Positions 46,579-58,551 of a stretch of 64,000 nt of DNA are shown here, piece after piece. This stretch comes from Rhypophila decipiens (Eukaryota > Ascomycota > Sordariomycetes > Sordariales > Naviculisporaceae). The DNA lies in the NCBI GenBank assembly GCA_033297075.1, contig MU858069.1, forward strand, positions 248,001-312,000, written 5' to 3'. The notes under the pieces are model-generated. The model saw only the letters and a program-made list of their open reading frames with translations. It was not told the DNA's origin and did no database searches. Each line of letters starts with the position of its first letter. The stretch's first letter is position 1. Position numbers and translations under genes: made by a program.

Positions 46579-49500
46579 AGTACTGATAGTGATTAGGAAT
46601 GTCGACGCAATGCATGAATTGGTGTCTGTGCCAGGTTTCGGCTTGGGGAATCTCGAGTTCTGTGTAATCGTTGTCGTGCTTTCGCTGAGGGCAGTATAGC
46701 TCTATTCGGTGGGGTCGCGAGCGTAACAAATGCACCAACAAGAGCGCTATGTGCTTCCTCGTCGTCGTGAGATAGACACAGTATTGGCCAAGATGACTGG
46801 AAAAGCAGCTGGGCGATTCGTGCCTCGTACGTCTCAAGCTCTGGCGAGGTTCAAGGGTCTCCTTAGGTCTTTCTCGAGAGTCGTGGGTATCCGGTGCGGG
46901 GTGCTGCGGTTCTTTGTTGTTAAGTGTTGGGAGGATGAGGAGCTGGAGGCGGTGATGATGCTCCCTCGCGAATCTCTGGGGTGATGAATGTCGTCAGGGA
47001 AAGACCCAGTTGGCTTGGCTGATTCTGACGGGTCCCCGGATAGCAACCCAGCCAAGTGCGGATAACCCCACAGTTAGATCTCGTTGCGGGGAAGAGTGAA
47101 AGTGGACTCTTCAAAGATATCTCGACAATGCGCAAGATGTTTGTTGCAGTCTATCATGTACGCACTCATATGAGTCGTTACTACAAAGATACTGACTGCT
47201 AAGCAATCCGGTGAAATTCACATATACATACATGTGCGACTTTATTTTATTAGCTGCGTCGTTTTGTTTGCCATAATGCCGCAGAAAAGTTGGCTCTCGT
47301 CATGTTGCGTGGACTCGAAACCTATGACGTGGGCAATCCCTATTTCGGTAGCTGCCATGTGAGCATGTCCGCTTGCATCACAGAACATTGATTGGAGGGC
47401 CAATCCCGTGAGCACCATACAGGGTCAAAGTTGTACAAGCTCTGTGTATATCCGTACTGTATCTGTAAACACTTAGCATGACCAATAGCCCGTATGTTAC
47501 TGTGTAAATAGTACGGATCTATTGCACTCCGAATGAACCCGTGAACATATTGACGATGGCCTGGCATCCCGCTCCAATAGGCCTCATCTGTCCATCTCGA
47601 TGACGTATCTTATGAACTGTTTCAGGCTCTGCCCACCTATTTGTACCACTGTATTCGTATCTACACGTCCGCAGGTGTATGCTGGTTTGGGTGGTATTCC
47701 GTACGCAGTGCCTACAGTACATGTACCTTGTCCAGCCAAAACTAGACTGCGGGTGCGGCGCCGAGATTCCGCTGCAAGCCGTCGGGACCCTGGAATTTAT
47801 AGTTCTTCGACAGTCGTTCCTGAAGATTGCTTGTGCGTACTCTGCGTGTTAGACCCGCTGAATACTTTACATTTGGCAGACCAGAGGGTGGTTGCCATGA
47901 TCCATCCAGCCACGCTCTAGAGGTCTGGGCTGTCTCTCTGCAGGTGAACTCTATACATGTACTTCTTACTCCCTTTGCCCCAAACTTTATCTGTACTACA
48001 ATATCAAACGGCTATCCAAGTGTTCATTGCATGCAGCCCATGGACCAAGCTATTGTTGCTCTCTTTCTATATCTTGCAAAGGTGTGCATATTGCGGGCTC
48101 CTCGTACTCTAACCTCGCAGAGTATGTGCCATGAGTTTCAGACTGGGGTCTCCTATCCGCGCTCTCCAACTTGAGACATGCAGCAAGTGAGGCTGGATCA
48201 AGGCAAGGAAGTCCTAATCCTCCTTTAAGTTTTGATAAGTAACCTCTCCACGTTCTTCCGGATGGTTAGATTCCTCATACTGAGGATTACTGAGGATTCG
48301 TAGACTATGGTACTGTGTCTGACTGTGGAATTTTAATTGAGGATTGCCGCTGGGCCTGCAAATGCATAAAACACATAATAGTTACTTAAGAATGTCGGAT
48401 TTATATCTTACATAATATGTTTCTCTCTGGGTCCATCATGGGTTATATTTCTGTACGATATGTCCCTGGTTGCCAGGGCTAAGATTGGGGTGGTGGGCGG
48501 TAACGGCTTCGAGTCCAGAAAAGGGGGTTCCCAGCTCAAGTACTGTTGCTCACAGCCTGCACCGACTCGGCCGAACTGGCTCCTGTCATCCGATCTCATC
48601 GGATATCTATCCAGTACACGTGTACACCTACGCAAATACCATTAGGTTCCTAGTTATAAGGCAGTGGTAGGATAACCTTTTAAGTCACTGTCAGGCCGTG
48701 AGAAAAGGAGGTAACCAGTGGAACAAAGGACATCCTGCAGAGATATGGAACATGGTTTTTTAATTAGTATACGGATAACTAGTTATCGAGACTTGTGTCT
48801 TTCATCGGACTCAGGTTGTCCTCTCAAACGTTGCTTCTTGCACCTTTGTGACAATGTCTGACAAGCTTGCTTAACACCATCCACCATGATCTATTCACCG
48901 CCTCTTCTCGCAGTGGTTTTTCAGAGCAACCTCTGAGATGACCAGGGTGGTGCTCCGTGGACATCTACGCCTCTCCACGCCGCCTGATTGCATGTGATCG
49001 TTTGTTGGACCATCCCGAAGCTGACAATTCTTGCTCTGAGAAGGCCAGTGTTGATATCGCTCATGACAATATTACTCAATATATACTGCATAGATATCCC
49101 ATTCCGTCTGCTTACATGGTACAACATACTCCTGGCTGTGCGAATACGGAAGGTCCCGCGATATGGTGCTCCAGCAGATTCTGCAGCTTGAGGGGTCTGT
49201 CATCGGTCCGCTCCCGATGTGTTCCAGACTTTCCACCGTTTCCAGTATCCCCGATGCCCCCCCCCCCCCCATACTGCGCGCTAACATGTTCCCCTGTGAA
49301 GCCCCTCTCTCGCCAATGAACTGGTCCGCCGACTGTGGCTCACCGTGCCGTGGACTTCCACTCACTTAAATACACCCCAGGACCCCGTTGTCCCCTTTCA
49401 ACATTGTTTGCAAACTCACATACCAGCTCCGTCTCCCAGCTCGAACCTTTATATCTCGGTCACCCACCCAAAAGGACAACATAACCAACGGTGAGTCAAT

Positions 49501-49657
49501 ATCAACGGAACCTCATCGGCCTTCCCAGTTGGCATGAAAGGTCATCCCTCGTTCCCGGACCCAAACTAAGCAGAAAAGAACAAATTGTCGCCGGATAAGC
49601 ATTGACCGTACTTGCTTTCACCACAGACATTATTTGTTCAGCAACAGCGACCTCACC
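46579..49657. other. Long 3.1-kb intergenic region without a recognisable gene
   Basis: This lies between two divergent genes (SLM1-like and EMG1), so it includes both promoters. ORFs of up to 120 codons appear on both strands but have no domain, no consistent intron logic and a biased composition, so none is called. Visible features are a 14-base C-run at about 49257-49270, a 12-bp palindrome GTACACGTGTAC near 48615, and repeated ACATGTAC strings near 47720. A likely EMG1 5' UTR intron lies at 49491-49626. A long non-coding RNA or fast-evolving small gene cannot be excluded. Confidence 0.45.
49491..49626 (+). other. Probable 5' UTR intron of EMG1
   Basis: GTGAGT at 49491 and TTCACCACAG ending at 49626, 32 bases before the proposed EMG1 start codon. 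Inferred from splice signals only. Confidence 0.4.
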
Positions 49658-50890
49658 ATGTCTTCTCCGGAGCGAAAACGGCCAAGTAAGTCCAGCAGAG
49701 CATGACCATTCGATCCGATGGTCATCGAGCGGTGCCTTGAGATTTCAGTCATCTCAAATTCTCAATCGGGGGATTACCCTTCCTGTCAAGCGTTTTCCCC
49801 AACACCACAAAAGTGCCCCAAAGTTTTTTTTTCTTTCTCCGAGCGATGGATGGGTGGGGCTGGCCAATGAATGGTCTCACAAGCAGTGCTCCACTTCCGC
49901 CCACCGGGGAAAGCTTGTCTTCCCTGAACGGAGGAAACAACTGCGGACCCCGCCTCCAAGTTCTAATCCGCATCCCGAGCACCTTCCACTTTGCATCTTC
50001 AGCACCAACCATCTCACCTACCTATTGGAACTGCCCCGAAATCTGGATACGTCTGACTCTAGCCATAAAAATGACAGGAACTCAGTCACTCCCTCCCCCA
50101 GCGTTGCCGCAACTGGTAGCCGAGCAGCATGTGCCCATCCCGCCAACCGACAAAGACACCAAGAGATTGATTGTCGTCTTGTCAAATGCGAGCCTCGAGA
50201 CTTACAAATCGTCGCATGGCTCGAGCCGTCCGGGCGCCCAAAGGGAAGAAAAGTACTCGCTCCTCAACAGCGACGAGCACATTGGCATTATGCGCAAGAT
50301 GAACCGGGATATTAGTGATGCTCGGCCGGATATCACCCACCAGGTACGACAACCACTGCTGATGAAACTCCGCAAATGGACATATCTTGCTAATCATTCC
50401 AACTTCTCCCTAGTGTTTGCTCACGCTCCTCGATTCGCCCATCAACAAGGCTGGACGCCTTCAGATCTATATTCAGACTGCCAAAGGCGTTTTGATTGAA
50501 GTCTCGCCGGCTGTTCGCATCCCGAGAACATTCAAGCGCTTCGCTGGTCTGATGGTCCAGCTCCTCCACCGACTCTCCATCAAGGGCGCAAATTCCCAGG
50601 AGAAGCTCCTAAAGGTTATACAGAATCCCATCACCGACCACCTGCCTCCAAACTGCCGCAAGGTCACGCTTAGTTTCGACGCCCCCCTCCGCCGAGTGCG
50701 TGAGTATGTCGACAGCATGGGTCCCAGCGAGAGCATATGCGTGTTTGTTGGCGCCATGGCAAAGGGCGCCGACAATTTCGCGGATGCATATGTGGATGAA
50801 AAGATATCCATCAGCAATTACAGCTTGTCGGCCAGCGTTGCTTGCAGCAAGTTCTGCCACGCTGCGGAGGATTCTTGGGACATTATCTAA
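49658..50890 (+). CDS. EMG1: Ribosomal RNA small-subunit pseudouridine methyltransferase Emg1/Nep1
   Basis: Three exons, 49658-49685, 50078-50343 and 50414-50890, give 256 residues. The SPOUT-fold core is clear: [63 protein letters not shown], and the methyl-donor pocket [13 protein letters not shown] near the C-terminus. The enzyme methylates a pseudouridine in helix 35 of 18S rRNA and is needed for small-subunit assembly in the nucleolus. The first exon supplies 9 codons (MSSPERKRP). An ATG at 50071, within the intron end, is in frame too and would give a 249-residue form without exon 1; both starts are possible. The intron would be 392 nt, long for this window. Confidence 0.93.
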
Positions 50891-52250
50891 CCCGGCATAA
50901 ACGGTCTCACCATTCTGTTGGCAGAGCCGCTGTTGGACGGCAAGGTTGGGGGCGGATGAAAGATCTGTTGCCTCTCTTTTCTTTTCAGGGAGGTGCGGGA
51001 GCGTTGGCTAGTTTCGTGATACAACATCGCGGTCGACTGCCAATCGGCTTCCGGAACTTGGGTCGCCTTTGCTTGCGCTGTCGGTGTTTTTACAACCAAA
51101 ACATGGGGCGTTCAACAACGGATCCAAGACGCTTTCGTCGTCTTTGCGGGCCACTTCAACTTGGCCCGCGTTTCCCTCCTTTCCTTCTTGAAACTTTCAT
51201 TTCTTGTCACATTTTTTTCTTCACTCCCCTCTTGATGCTAACCAACTAACTGCCACGGTCTCTGGATCACTCTGGAGGGCATGAGTCTGCCTCAAGGCCC
51301 GAATCGCCACGGACATGGAATCAGTTGGGCTTCATTGGGCGCTATCGGGTATTGTATAGAGGCGTGCCGTCCGCCAATCATCGGGAACAGATATATCTCT
51401 TGGGTGCGGTTGTCGTCGCCTTGCCAGGCGGTGGCAGAGACAGTATAGTAATTGGGACGGGGATTTTTTATCTCAGCTGAATGAGAATACCACCAACTTC
51501 TCACGCGTTTTCGGGCCTTGTTTGCTCTCATACGTGCAATGGTGAATAGTCTTCGGAGAAAGACGTGTGATTTGTGTGCTGGATCAGTTCGACTGGGTTG
51601 TAAGCGATCTGAGCTGCCACGATAGTTATTAGGGCGGATGGCATTCGACGATTCCTAAGGCTGTCGGAGGCTATATGGGTCAGCAGATTCGTCCGTCCGC
51701 CGTGCTTGCTTTTATCATCAATATCGGCAATTTAGTGATGATGATCAAAGTATCCGGAACGAGTATCAATTCGAAATGACCGTAGCCAGTGAATACTTGG
51801 TATTTGTATTATGTAAGTATACAATTTTAGTCGGTTTTCTTGTCCCATCCCGAGCACGGGTTCGCCTCCGATGTTCGGAATCCAAACCACGGCCGCACAT
51901 TGAGTAAGATATTTTTTCCCACCATCTCCTGCAGATGGCTACAAAATGCCCTTCTGCGGGGGTTCTTCCTTGTATTTCCATTCTGGTCGAGTGTCAAGTG
52001 GCAACCCGGTCAGTGGGGCAAAATGAATGGCATCTGGGTCTGACTGACAACTGACTGAGCCCGTTCTCCGTTCTCCCAGTCCAAGTCTCCAAGACTCAAA
52101 TCCTCCAGGCAAACCCGGGTTCTACGGCGCCACACCGTTGACGCCTAAACGGCAACAGCGTCATCAACCTCAGTCATTCCCGCATTCGGCTTATTTCGTT
52201 CCAGAATTGCTTCGCCCGGTCAATGTCATAACAAGAAACCGAAACCAAAA
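50891..52250. other. Gap between EMG1 and cystathionine gamma-synthase
   Basis: 1.36 kb with the EMG1 3' UTR and the promoter of the next gene. Short frames of 60-80 codons are not protein-like. I searched by eye for a sulfur-regulator palindrome and saw no convincing copy. Confidence 0.45.
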
Positions 52251-54243
52251 ATGACTGGTTTTGAACTTGGTGGTTCCATCCCACCGGATACTGCCCATGT
52301 ACGTGCAACCGCCTCTTTGAGAGTCGCACTGTACAAGATCTCCTCAGCTCCCTTACCGGCGTCCTCATTCGTAGATGGTTAGATCTTGCGGTCCCCCAGC
52401 TAACGCATCAGCATGTTAGGCAGTCAGTGTTTCGTTACCAACATGGAGTGCCAATGTGGGTTACGAGGAGGGACAGGACTGGGTCGTGAACAAAATGACG
52501 ACCGGTTATCCACGGTCCGTGTACCCTATATTTCCCTCGATCCTTTGGTCACTTGTGTGAATAAAATGGCTGATTCTTCCTGCTGGCAGCTTCTTCATTC
52601 ATCGGAGCATCCAAGACTTTGCCGCTGAGATTGTAGCCAAGTTTGGACCCAATGGTTACAAGGCAATGCTCTTTCCCACTCAGCAGATTGCCTGCCGATG
52701 CCTCAGCTTCATCAAGTCGCGCTGCTCACCATCCAGTATTACCACGCTGACAATTGTCAACCTTGTCCTGGATGCCAAAAACCCTGCGGCGAGATCCCTG
52801 GAGCCATTGTCTCCGGCCATATCTGCCGTCCTCCTCCCGGAAGATGTCTTTCCCTACGCCAAACAGTACTGGCAACATTCCGGAGATGGCGTATCCAGCC
52901 GTAGGGCCGAGTTTTGTCATGGACTGCTCAAGGACGGTCTGTTGCGTCTCGATGTTGGACCGAATAGGCCATCGTCCCCGCCGCCCCAGAAGCCTTGTAG
53001 GGGTCCAAGGCGCTACCGACGGACCTCGTCGCTGGACGCCGGAAAGCCAAAGGCCGCCAACGGCCCTCCCCTTGAAGAGGTCCAGGAGTCTTCTCGTTTT
53101 CTAGAAGAACGTTTCGGTCGTAATCTCGATATTTCGTTCGTTGCCCCGGCCAAGTCGGCGATCAAAAGGAGGATCGCTGGTGCTCTCCGCAGCAACCACG
53201 AACTTGGTGCTTCACCCCTACCCAACATGGAGTCCAACACCCGAGGCATTGTTAATCTCAAGGAGGACGATATCTACTTATTCCCTTGTGGGATGAACGC
53301 CATCTTCAATGCGCACCGGGCGCTGCTTGGCTCCCGGGGCGACATGAAGAGTATCAACTTCGGCTTCCCATATGTTGATACCCTCAAGATCCTCGAGAAA
53401 TTTGGACCTGGGTGTCTCTTTTATGGGCACGCTTCCGAATCCGACCTGGATGAGCTGGAGAAGCGGCTCAAGGACGGGGAGCGATTCCTTGCCCTCTTCT
53501 GCGAATTTCCCGGAAACCCGCTACTGACATGCCCTAACCTTGTCCGGATTCGAGAGCTCGCCGACAAATATGACTTTGCCGTGGTCGTTGACGAGACAAT
53601 TGGCACGTTTGCAAACATGAATGTCCTCCCCTACGCCGACATTGTTGTTAGCAGTCTTACAAAGATCTTTTCGGGCGACTGCAATGTGATGGGAGGCAGC
53701 GCCATTTTCAACCCCAACAACAGGTATTATCAAGGCCTCAAGGAATTCGCCCAAAGAGAGTACCAAGATACGTACTGGCCTGAGGATGTCATGTTTATGG
53801 AGCGGAACAGCCGTGATTTTGTGTCACGGATCGAGCGGATCAACACCAACGCCGAAGCCATCTGCGACGTGCTCCGGTTGCACCCAGCGATAAAAACCAT
53901 CTACTATCCCAAGTTCAATGATTCGAGGGCCAACTACGAGACTTGCAAGCTGGCTGGTGGTGGCTACGGAGGCCTCATCTCCATCAGCTTCCATAACCAG
54001 GCACAGGCGATAGCCTTCTATGATGCTATTGACACGGCCAAGGGTCCAAGCCTGGGGACAAACTTTACCCTTACCTCGCCCTACGTGCTCTTGGCCCACT
54101 ACCAGGAGCTGGACTGGGCAGCTGGCTATGGTGTAGACCCCAACCTTGTTCGCATCAGTGTTGGCCTGGAGGAGACGGAGACAATTGTGCGGGTGTTCCA
54201 GTTGGCCTTGGACGTTACCATGAAAAAGACAAGCGCAAATTGA
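52251..54243 (+). CDS. met-7: Cystathionine gamma-synthase
   Basis: Three exons, 52251-52298, 52420-52514 and 52590-54243, encode 598 residues. The joins restore [19 protein letters not shown] and TTGYPR-FFIHRSI, which are conserved in fungal enzymes. The fold-type-I PLP lysine is Lys406 in [10 protein letters not shown]. The body includes [40 protein letters not shown] and [12 protein letters not shown]. The enzyme makes cystathionine from O-acetyl- or O-succinyl-homoserine and cysteine in transsulfuration towards methionine. Residues 150-215 form a Pro/Arg-rich insert typical of filamentous fungal forms. The symbol follows Neurospora met-7; yeast calls it STR2. Its 3' end lies 121 bp from the convergent SPX-RING gene. 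Confidence 0.95.
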
Positions 54244-54364
54244 AACGTGGTATATAATTAAAATTAAACGGTTAATCATTTTTGCACTGGCCTCCCTGCG
54301 GTTTTCCCACCCATGTATTGAACGGCCAAGTGCCCCTTTCCCTCGAAATTCCCCCTTGTCGTCC
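54244..54364. other. Short convergent 3' gap
   Basis: Only about 120 bases separate the stop codons of cystathionine gamma-synthase and the SPX-RING gene, so their 3' UTRs almost certainly overlap. Confidence 0.5.
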
Positions 54365-55865
54365 CTACATCATAGTGCAAGGCCCGGTATTCTCTGCGTA
54401 GTGTTCACCCAGCAACTCCTTTCGACGTTCGATCTCATTGTACTTCTGCTTCTCCTTGGTCTCCTTTGGAAACCAGCGCTCAAGGAATCGCACCAGGTCC
54501 ATATCTATGTGTTCTGTTCGCGAAGATATCAGGTTAGTTCTCCTCAACAATATTATAAACTCGGATTTGTGCAAGGTAGAATGAGTGGAACGTACCTTCG
54601 GTAGCGAGCAAGACTGTTTTGGCTCGGCATAGTGGGCATGTTTCCTTGTTACGGTTCTGCATCTTGATCATGCAGCGGATGCAGAAAATATGGCTGCAGT
54701 CCAGACGAATAGGTAACCAACAGATGGCAAGACCTGCCGAAAGTTAGTGACTAAATCAATGCGTAGGGCTTTGGCGGGACCAAGGTGCGTACATATTGTG
54801 CATGTGTAGTCCAGAATCTGTGGGACGCGGCCCAGGACTTCGCTAGATAGCTGCGCGCATATGTTCTTTGCGATGTTCTCTGCTATAAAGCTGGAAGAGT
54901 GTATGACCTTGGGGAACTCGGATTTGATGCCCAGTGATGTTTGCTTGTCAAACTCTGAGACTTGCGTGTCAGTATGGTGAATGAATACAGTCCGAGAAGG
55001 TTATATATGTGCCACAAATACTTGAGCTGAACTCACTTTTGATGATCTTGGTCACGGCAGTCTGGTTAAGCTCCTGGAACTGGAGGTTTTGAAGGAGGGT
55101 TGCGTTGAGGGCTAAAAATCTCGAATACGCCGCAGTGCTAGCTTCGAGCTTGAATTTGTGAGGAAGTTGTCGCTTGGTGACCTCGTCCTGGAACCAGACA
55201 AGCTGCTTTTGTGCCTTTTCACTGTTTCGTCCACCGCCACTGGCCTCGTTGGTCGAGAAAAACACCTGGGCGGCGAGGTATAGTTCGAAAATTTCCCGCC
55301 ACCGATACAGATCAGATTTGGAGAGCCTTATGAGGCCCTTCTGAGGTTTGGCCACCTCCGATATCTCAGTCCCAAGAACAGCAATATTGTCGTTCATGGA
55401 CTTTTGCTCTTGGTTCTGTAATGAGTCCAGATTGGTGACATCGGTCTGGAGAACATCGAAGAACTTGGAGTCGGAATTGAGCGGTATCTTGACCCATCCG
55501 TCCTCCGCATCCTTGGGAGTGACTGGAGAGCAGGAGTCGGCATCTCTTTGTCCGTCGGTGATTGGGCATGCAGCCTCATCTTCACTCTCCTGGGGCGTAG
55601 CGGGCAGGGCGGAAGCGCTGAGTGTGGGACGAACAACTAGCTTGGGTTGCAACTGCTGAGAGTCGCCGGCCCAGAGGCGGTATTCGGCATCGTGGGCTTC
55701 AAGGAGCCTCTGTAGAGTGTCGGGGTCGTATCCATTTCGGATCAGCTCTTCTCGGACTTTGCCCAGAATCTTCTTGAGCTGCCGGTATGGGATGGCTTTC
55801 TCAACCCAGTGCTGGGGGTAGTGCTCTCCTTGTAGAGCATCTTTGAATGCATGGCCGAACTTCAT
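54365..55865 (-). CDS. SPX-domain RING-finger protein (putative E3 ligase)
   Basis: Four exons, 55865-55037, 54954-54793, 54733-54596 and 54513-54365, encode 425 residues. The SPX domain begins at the start codon: MKFGHAFKDAL, then the basic IPYRQLKKILGKV helix that binds inositol pyrophosphate, and continues with LIRLSKSDLYRWREIFELYLAAQVF and LLQNLQFQELNQTAVTKIIKKFDK after a long acidic insert (residues 80-165). The RING is C3HC4: Cys328, Cys331, Cys343, His345, Cys348, Cys351, Cys363 and Cys366. The chosen ATG is the one directly before KFGH; an earlier in-frame codon is a TTG. SPX-RING proteins of fungi are poorly studied; a role in phosphate-linked ubiquitin signalling is a reasonable inference. 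Confidence 0.92.
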
Positions 55866-56833
55866 GATGGCAATACCATCGACCAAACAAGTCCAGAGGC
55901 GCCTGACGACGCAAGCATGGTGTTAAGGGCTCTATTGGAGAGGTTGCGGCTGCTTGGGAAGCTCGGGGCCTCGCTATCGCTGCCAACGGTCGAGATGAGT
56001 AACGATGGTTTGGGCCTTGAGCCTCAGTGAGAATCGCAGAAAAGATGAGAAATAGAATCGAAGAGAGGTAATGGCCGAACAGCGAACCGAGAGTGGAGGT
56101 GCCTGGGCATGGGAGAATGGGAAGTCTGCCAAGCGATTTCCAGTAAGGCGGTTACATTAGAATTCGCTTTCGAGCTGTTAAGATGGTGGCAAGATTTTAA
56201 ACCCCGGCTTCGAGATTGGTCGCGTGCCTCTCCTTCCAGCACGTGGGTGCTTGGGAAGTCGCTTGAGAACTCTAGACAGCGCTTGCCAGGTCTGGGCGAC
56301 AAAGTAAGCTTCCGTCTTAATATTGACAGAGGATGGCTAGATCGATAGATCAAAAGTTAGATGTGTGTTTGTATGGATACCCATGTGAAGTGCTGAAGTT
56401 GAAAATGGCAAATATATCCCGGAAGGCAGGTACGAGTGTGTTGGAGGTATTTTGTGCAACAAGACTTTAAATACGGGCTAACGGTGCCGCAACGTCAACC
56501 CCTGCAAGAACACATGCATGCATGCTCTGACGGGTTCATGTTCATCCCACAACACAGCATTTACCTTTGACAAGCAGAATGAACTGTAGGTTCGTCGTAT
56601 ATAATGAGTTTGGGGTTTTCAGTTGGGAACTGTAGAGAACCCCGCTTCCGCAACTTTTGCCCCACTAACATATCCAAAACAATAGCCCAGATCCATACAC
56701 CCGATCCTCAACCTTGATAACTGAGAAGCTGGAAATTGATATGCATCTGAGCCGATGTATAAAAACTCTTTGATGTCTAGTGGCGTGTATTTACACATTT
56801 GTATTCTCTCTATCCTGGTACAGAATTCCTAAG
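55866..56833. promoter_or_regulatory. Divergent promoter of the SPX-RING gene and JJJ1
   Basis: About 970 bp shared upstream region. Short frames, no repeat or RNA gene seen. Confidence 0.45.
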
Positions 56834-58551
56834 ATGGGAGCCGAACAGTCAGCCCCAAAGGCAGATGGCCAAAACCCCGTGGCCACAGCCCGCAAGACGT
56901 GCTATTACGAGGTTCTTGGAGTTGAGCGTCAGTCCGCTGAAGACGAGTAAGTCGAGATGGGTTTACCCTTTGGCCCTGTTTGCACGTCTTTCAAACTGAC
57001 ACATCTCTTAGGATCAAGAAAGCATACAGGAGGAAGGCTCTGGAGCTTCATCCAGACCGAAACCTCAACGATACGGTGAATGCGACCAGGAGGTTTGCAG
57101 AAGTCCAGACCGCCTACGAAGTTCTTTCCGACCCCCAGGAGCGTGCCTGGTATGACTCTCACCGAGATGCTATTCTCGGCGGTGACCCCGATGTCTCCGG
57201 TGGCATGCCCTCCGAGCAGTCCGGTGGCCAAACGTCAGCCACTGCAATCTTCGGCTTGATGGGTCGTTTCAATTCAAGTGTTCCCATGACAGACAGCCCT
57301 GCTGGCTTCTTTGGTATCTTGAACGCCTTCTTCGACCAGCTAGCCGCCGAGGAGGCTGCGGCGTGCGAATGGGATGGTATCACTCCGATAGATTATCCGC
57401 CGTTTGGTCTGGCCCAAGATGACTACGACTCGGTGGCGAAACCCTTCTACAGGATCTGGTCCAACTTTTCCACAAAAAAGTCATTCGGCTGGAGGGACAG
57501 GTACCGCCTCAACGACGCACCGGACCGCAGGGTGCGTCGCCTCATGGAAAAGGAAAACCAAAAAATTCGCGCCGGGGCAATCCGTGAGTATAACGACGCT
57601 GTACTCTCGCTCGTTGCATTCGTCAAGAAGCGAGACCCCCGCTATGTGCCAAACACGCAGTCGGAAGAAGAACGCCAGAGCATTCTGCGCAACTCTGTCG
57701 CAGCCCAGGCGGCCAGGGCAAGGGCTGCGCATCAGGCCAAAGTTGACGAGTTTAAAGTACCCGAGTGGGCTCAGTCTCGGCCCGAAGGTGAAGACTATGG
57801 CGATGCCTTCTCCATGTCGGAAGAGGAATCTGAGGTAGAGCATATTGAGTGTGTTGTCTGCAACAAAACATTCAAGAGCGAGAAGCAGTTCGAGTCCCAT
57901 GAAAAGAGCAAGAAGCACATCAAAGCCGTGCAGGAGATACGAAGGCAAATGAGAAAGGAGAACGCCGATTTTGATCTTGAAAATCAGGAGCCCGGTCCAT
58001 CAAGTGCCACTGACGATCGAGTGACGGGCGAAGAGGACGACAAGGAGGAGCAGAAAACGGATTCGACCGAGATGCATGGAGGCGAAGCAGCTAGCCAAAG
58101 TCCTTATGGGGAGCCATCAGCCGATAGCGAAGAAGATGACGAGTATGCGCCACGGTCGACCGTGGAAAATCGAATCCTCACAGACGACAATCGCGAGGCA
58201 AGTCTGGATAAGGAGCCAGCAGCAGGCGTCTCTGGCATCAGCACCGCCCTGGACGAGCTTTTGATCGACGAGACCAAGTCGGGTAAAAAGGTGGGAAAAG
58301 CAAAGCAAAAGCGGGAAAAGAAGGCAGCTCGCCAGGCCCTGGACGCTGAAGAGGTGAGTCAACATTCGAGCACTGCAGTTGGGGTTGAGCAGTACTCCGC
58401 CATAATAACTGTTAACACCATAATGCAGCATAACTGTGCGGTCTGCCGTGAAAGTTTTACCTCTCGAACAAAGCTGTTCGCTCATATCAAGGAGCTAGAC
58501 CACGCCGCCCCAGTACCCAAATCGAGGGGTGGAAAGAAACAGCGACGGTAG
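56834..58551 (+). CDS. JJJ1: J-domain/zinc-finger ribosome-biogenesis factor Jjj1 (DNAJC21)
   Basis: Three exons, 56834-56946, 57012-58353 and 58429-58551, give 525 residues. The J domain is at about residues 23-90 with HPDRN at 51-55 (ALELHPDRN). A charged region with WRDRYR and EERQSILRN follows, then a C2H2 zinc finger of the JAZ type (CVVCNKTFKSEKQFESHEKSKKH, about residues 317-340), an acidic linker, and a second C2H2 finger at the C-terminus (CAVCRESFTSRTKLFAHIKELDH). Jjj1 works with Ssa Hsp70 and Rei1 to release Arx1 from the 60S particle in the cytosol. The second intron is 75 nt, frame-neutral and stop-free, so an unspliced form would be 25 residues longer (see findings). Confidence 0.93.

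Noticed and set aside
47840..47870. ACCCGCTGAA string resembling the start of fungal 28S rRNA
   Set aside because: Only about ten bases match and the flanking sequence is unrelated to rDNA.
49259..49272. C-run as a telomere or satellite trace
   Set aside because: It is a single mononucleotide run without a repeating unit; fungal telomeres are TTAGGG-type.
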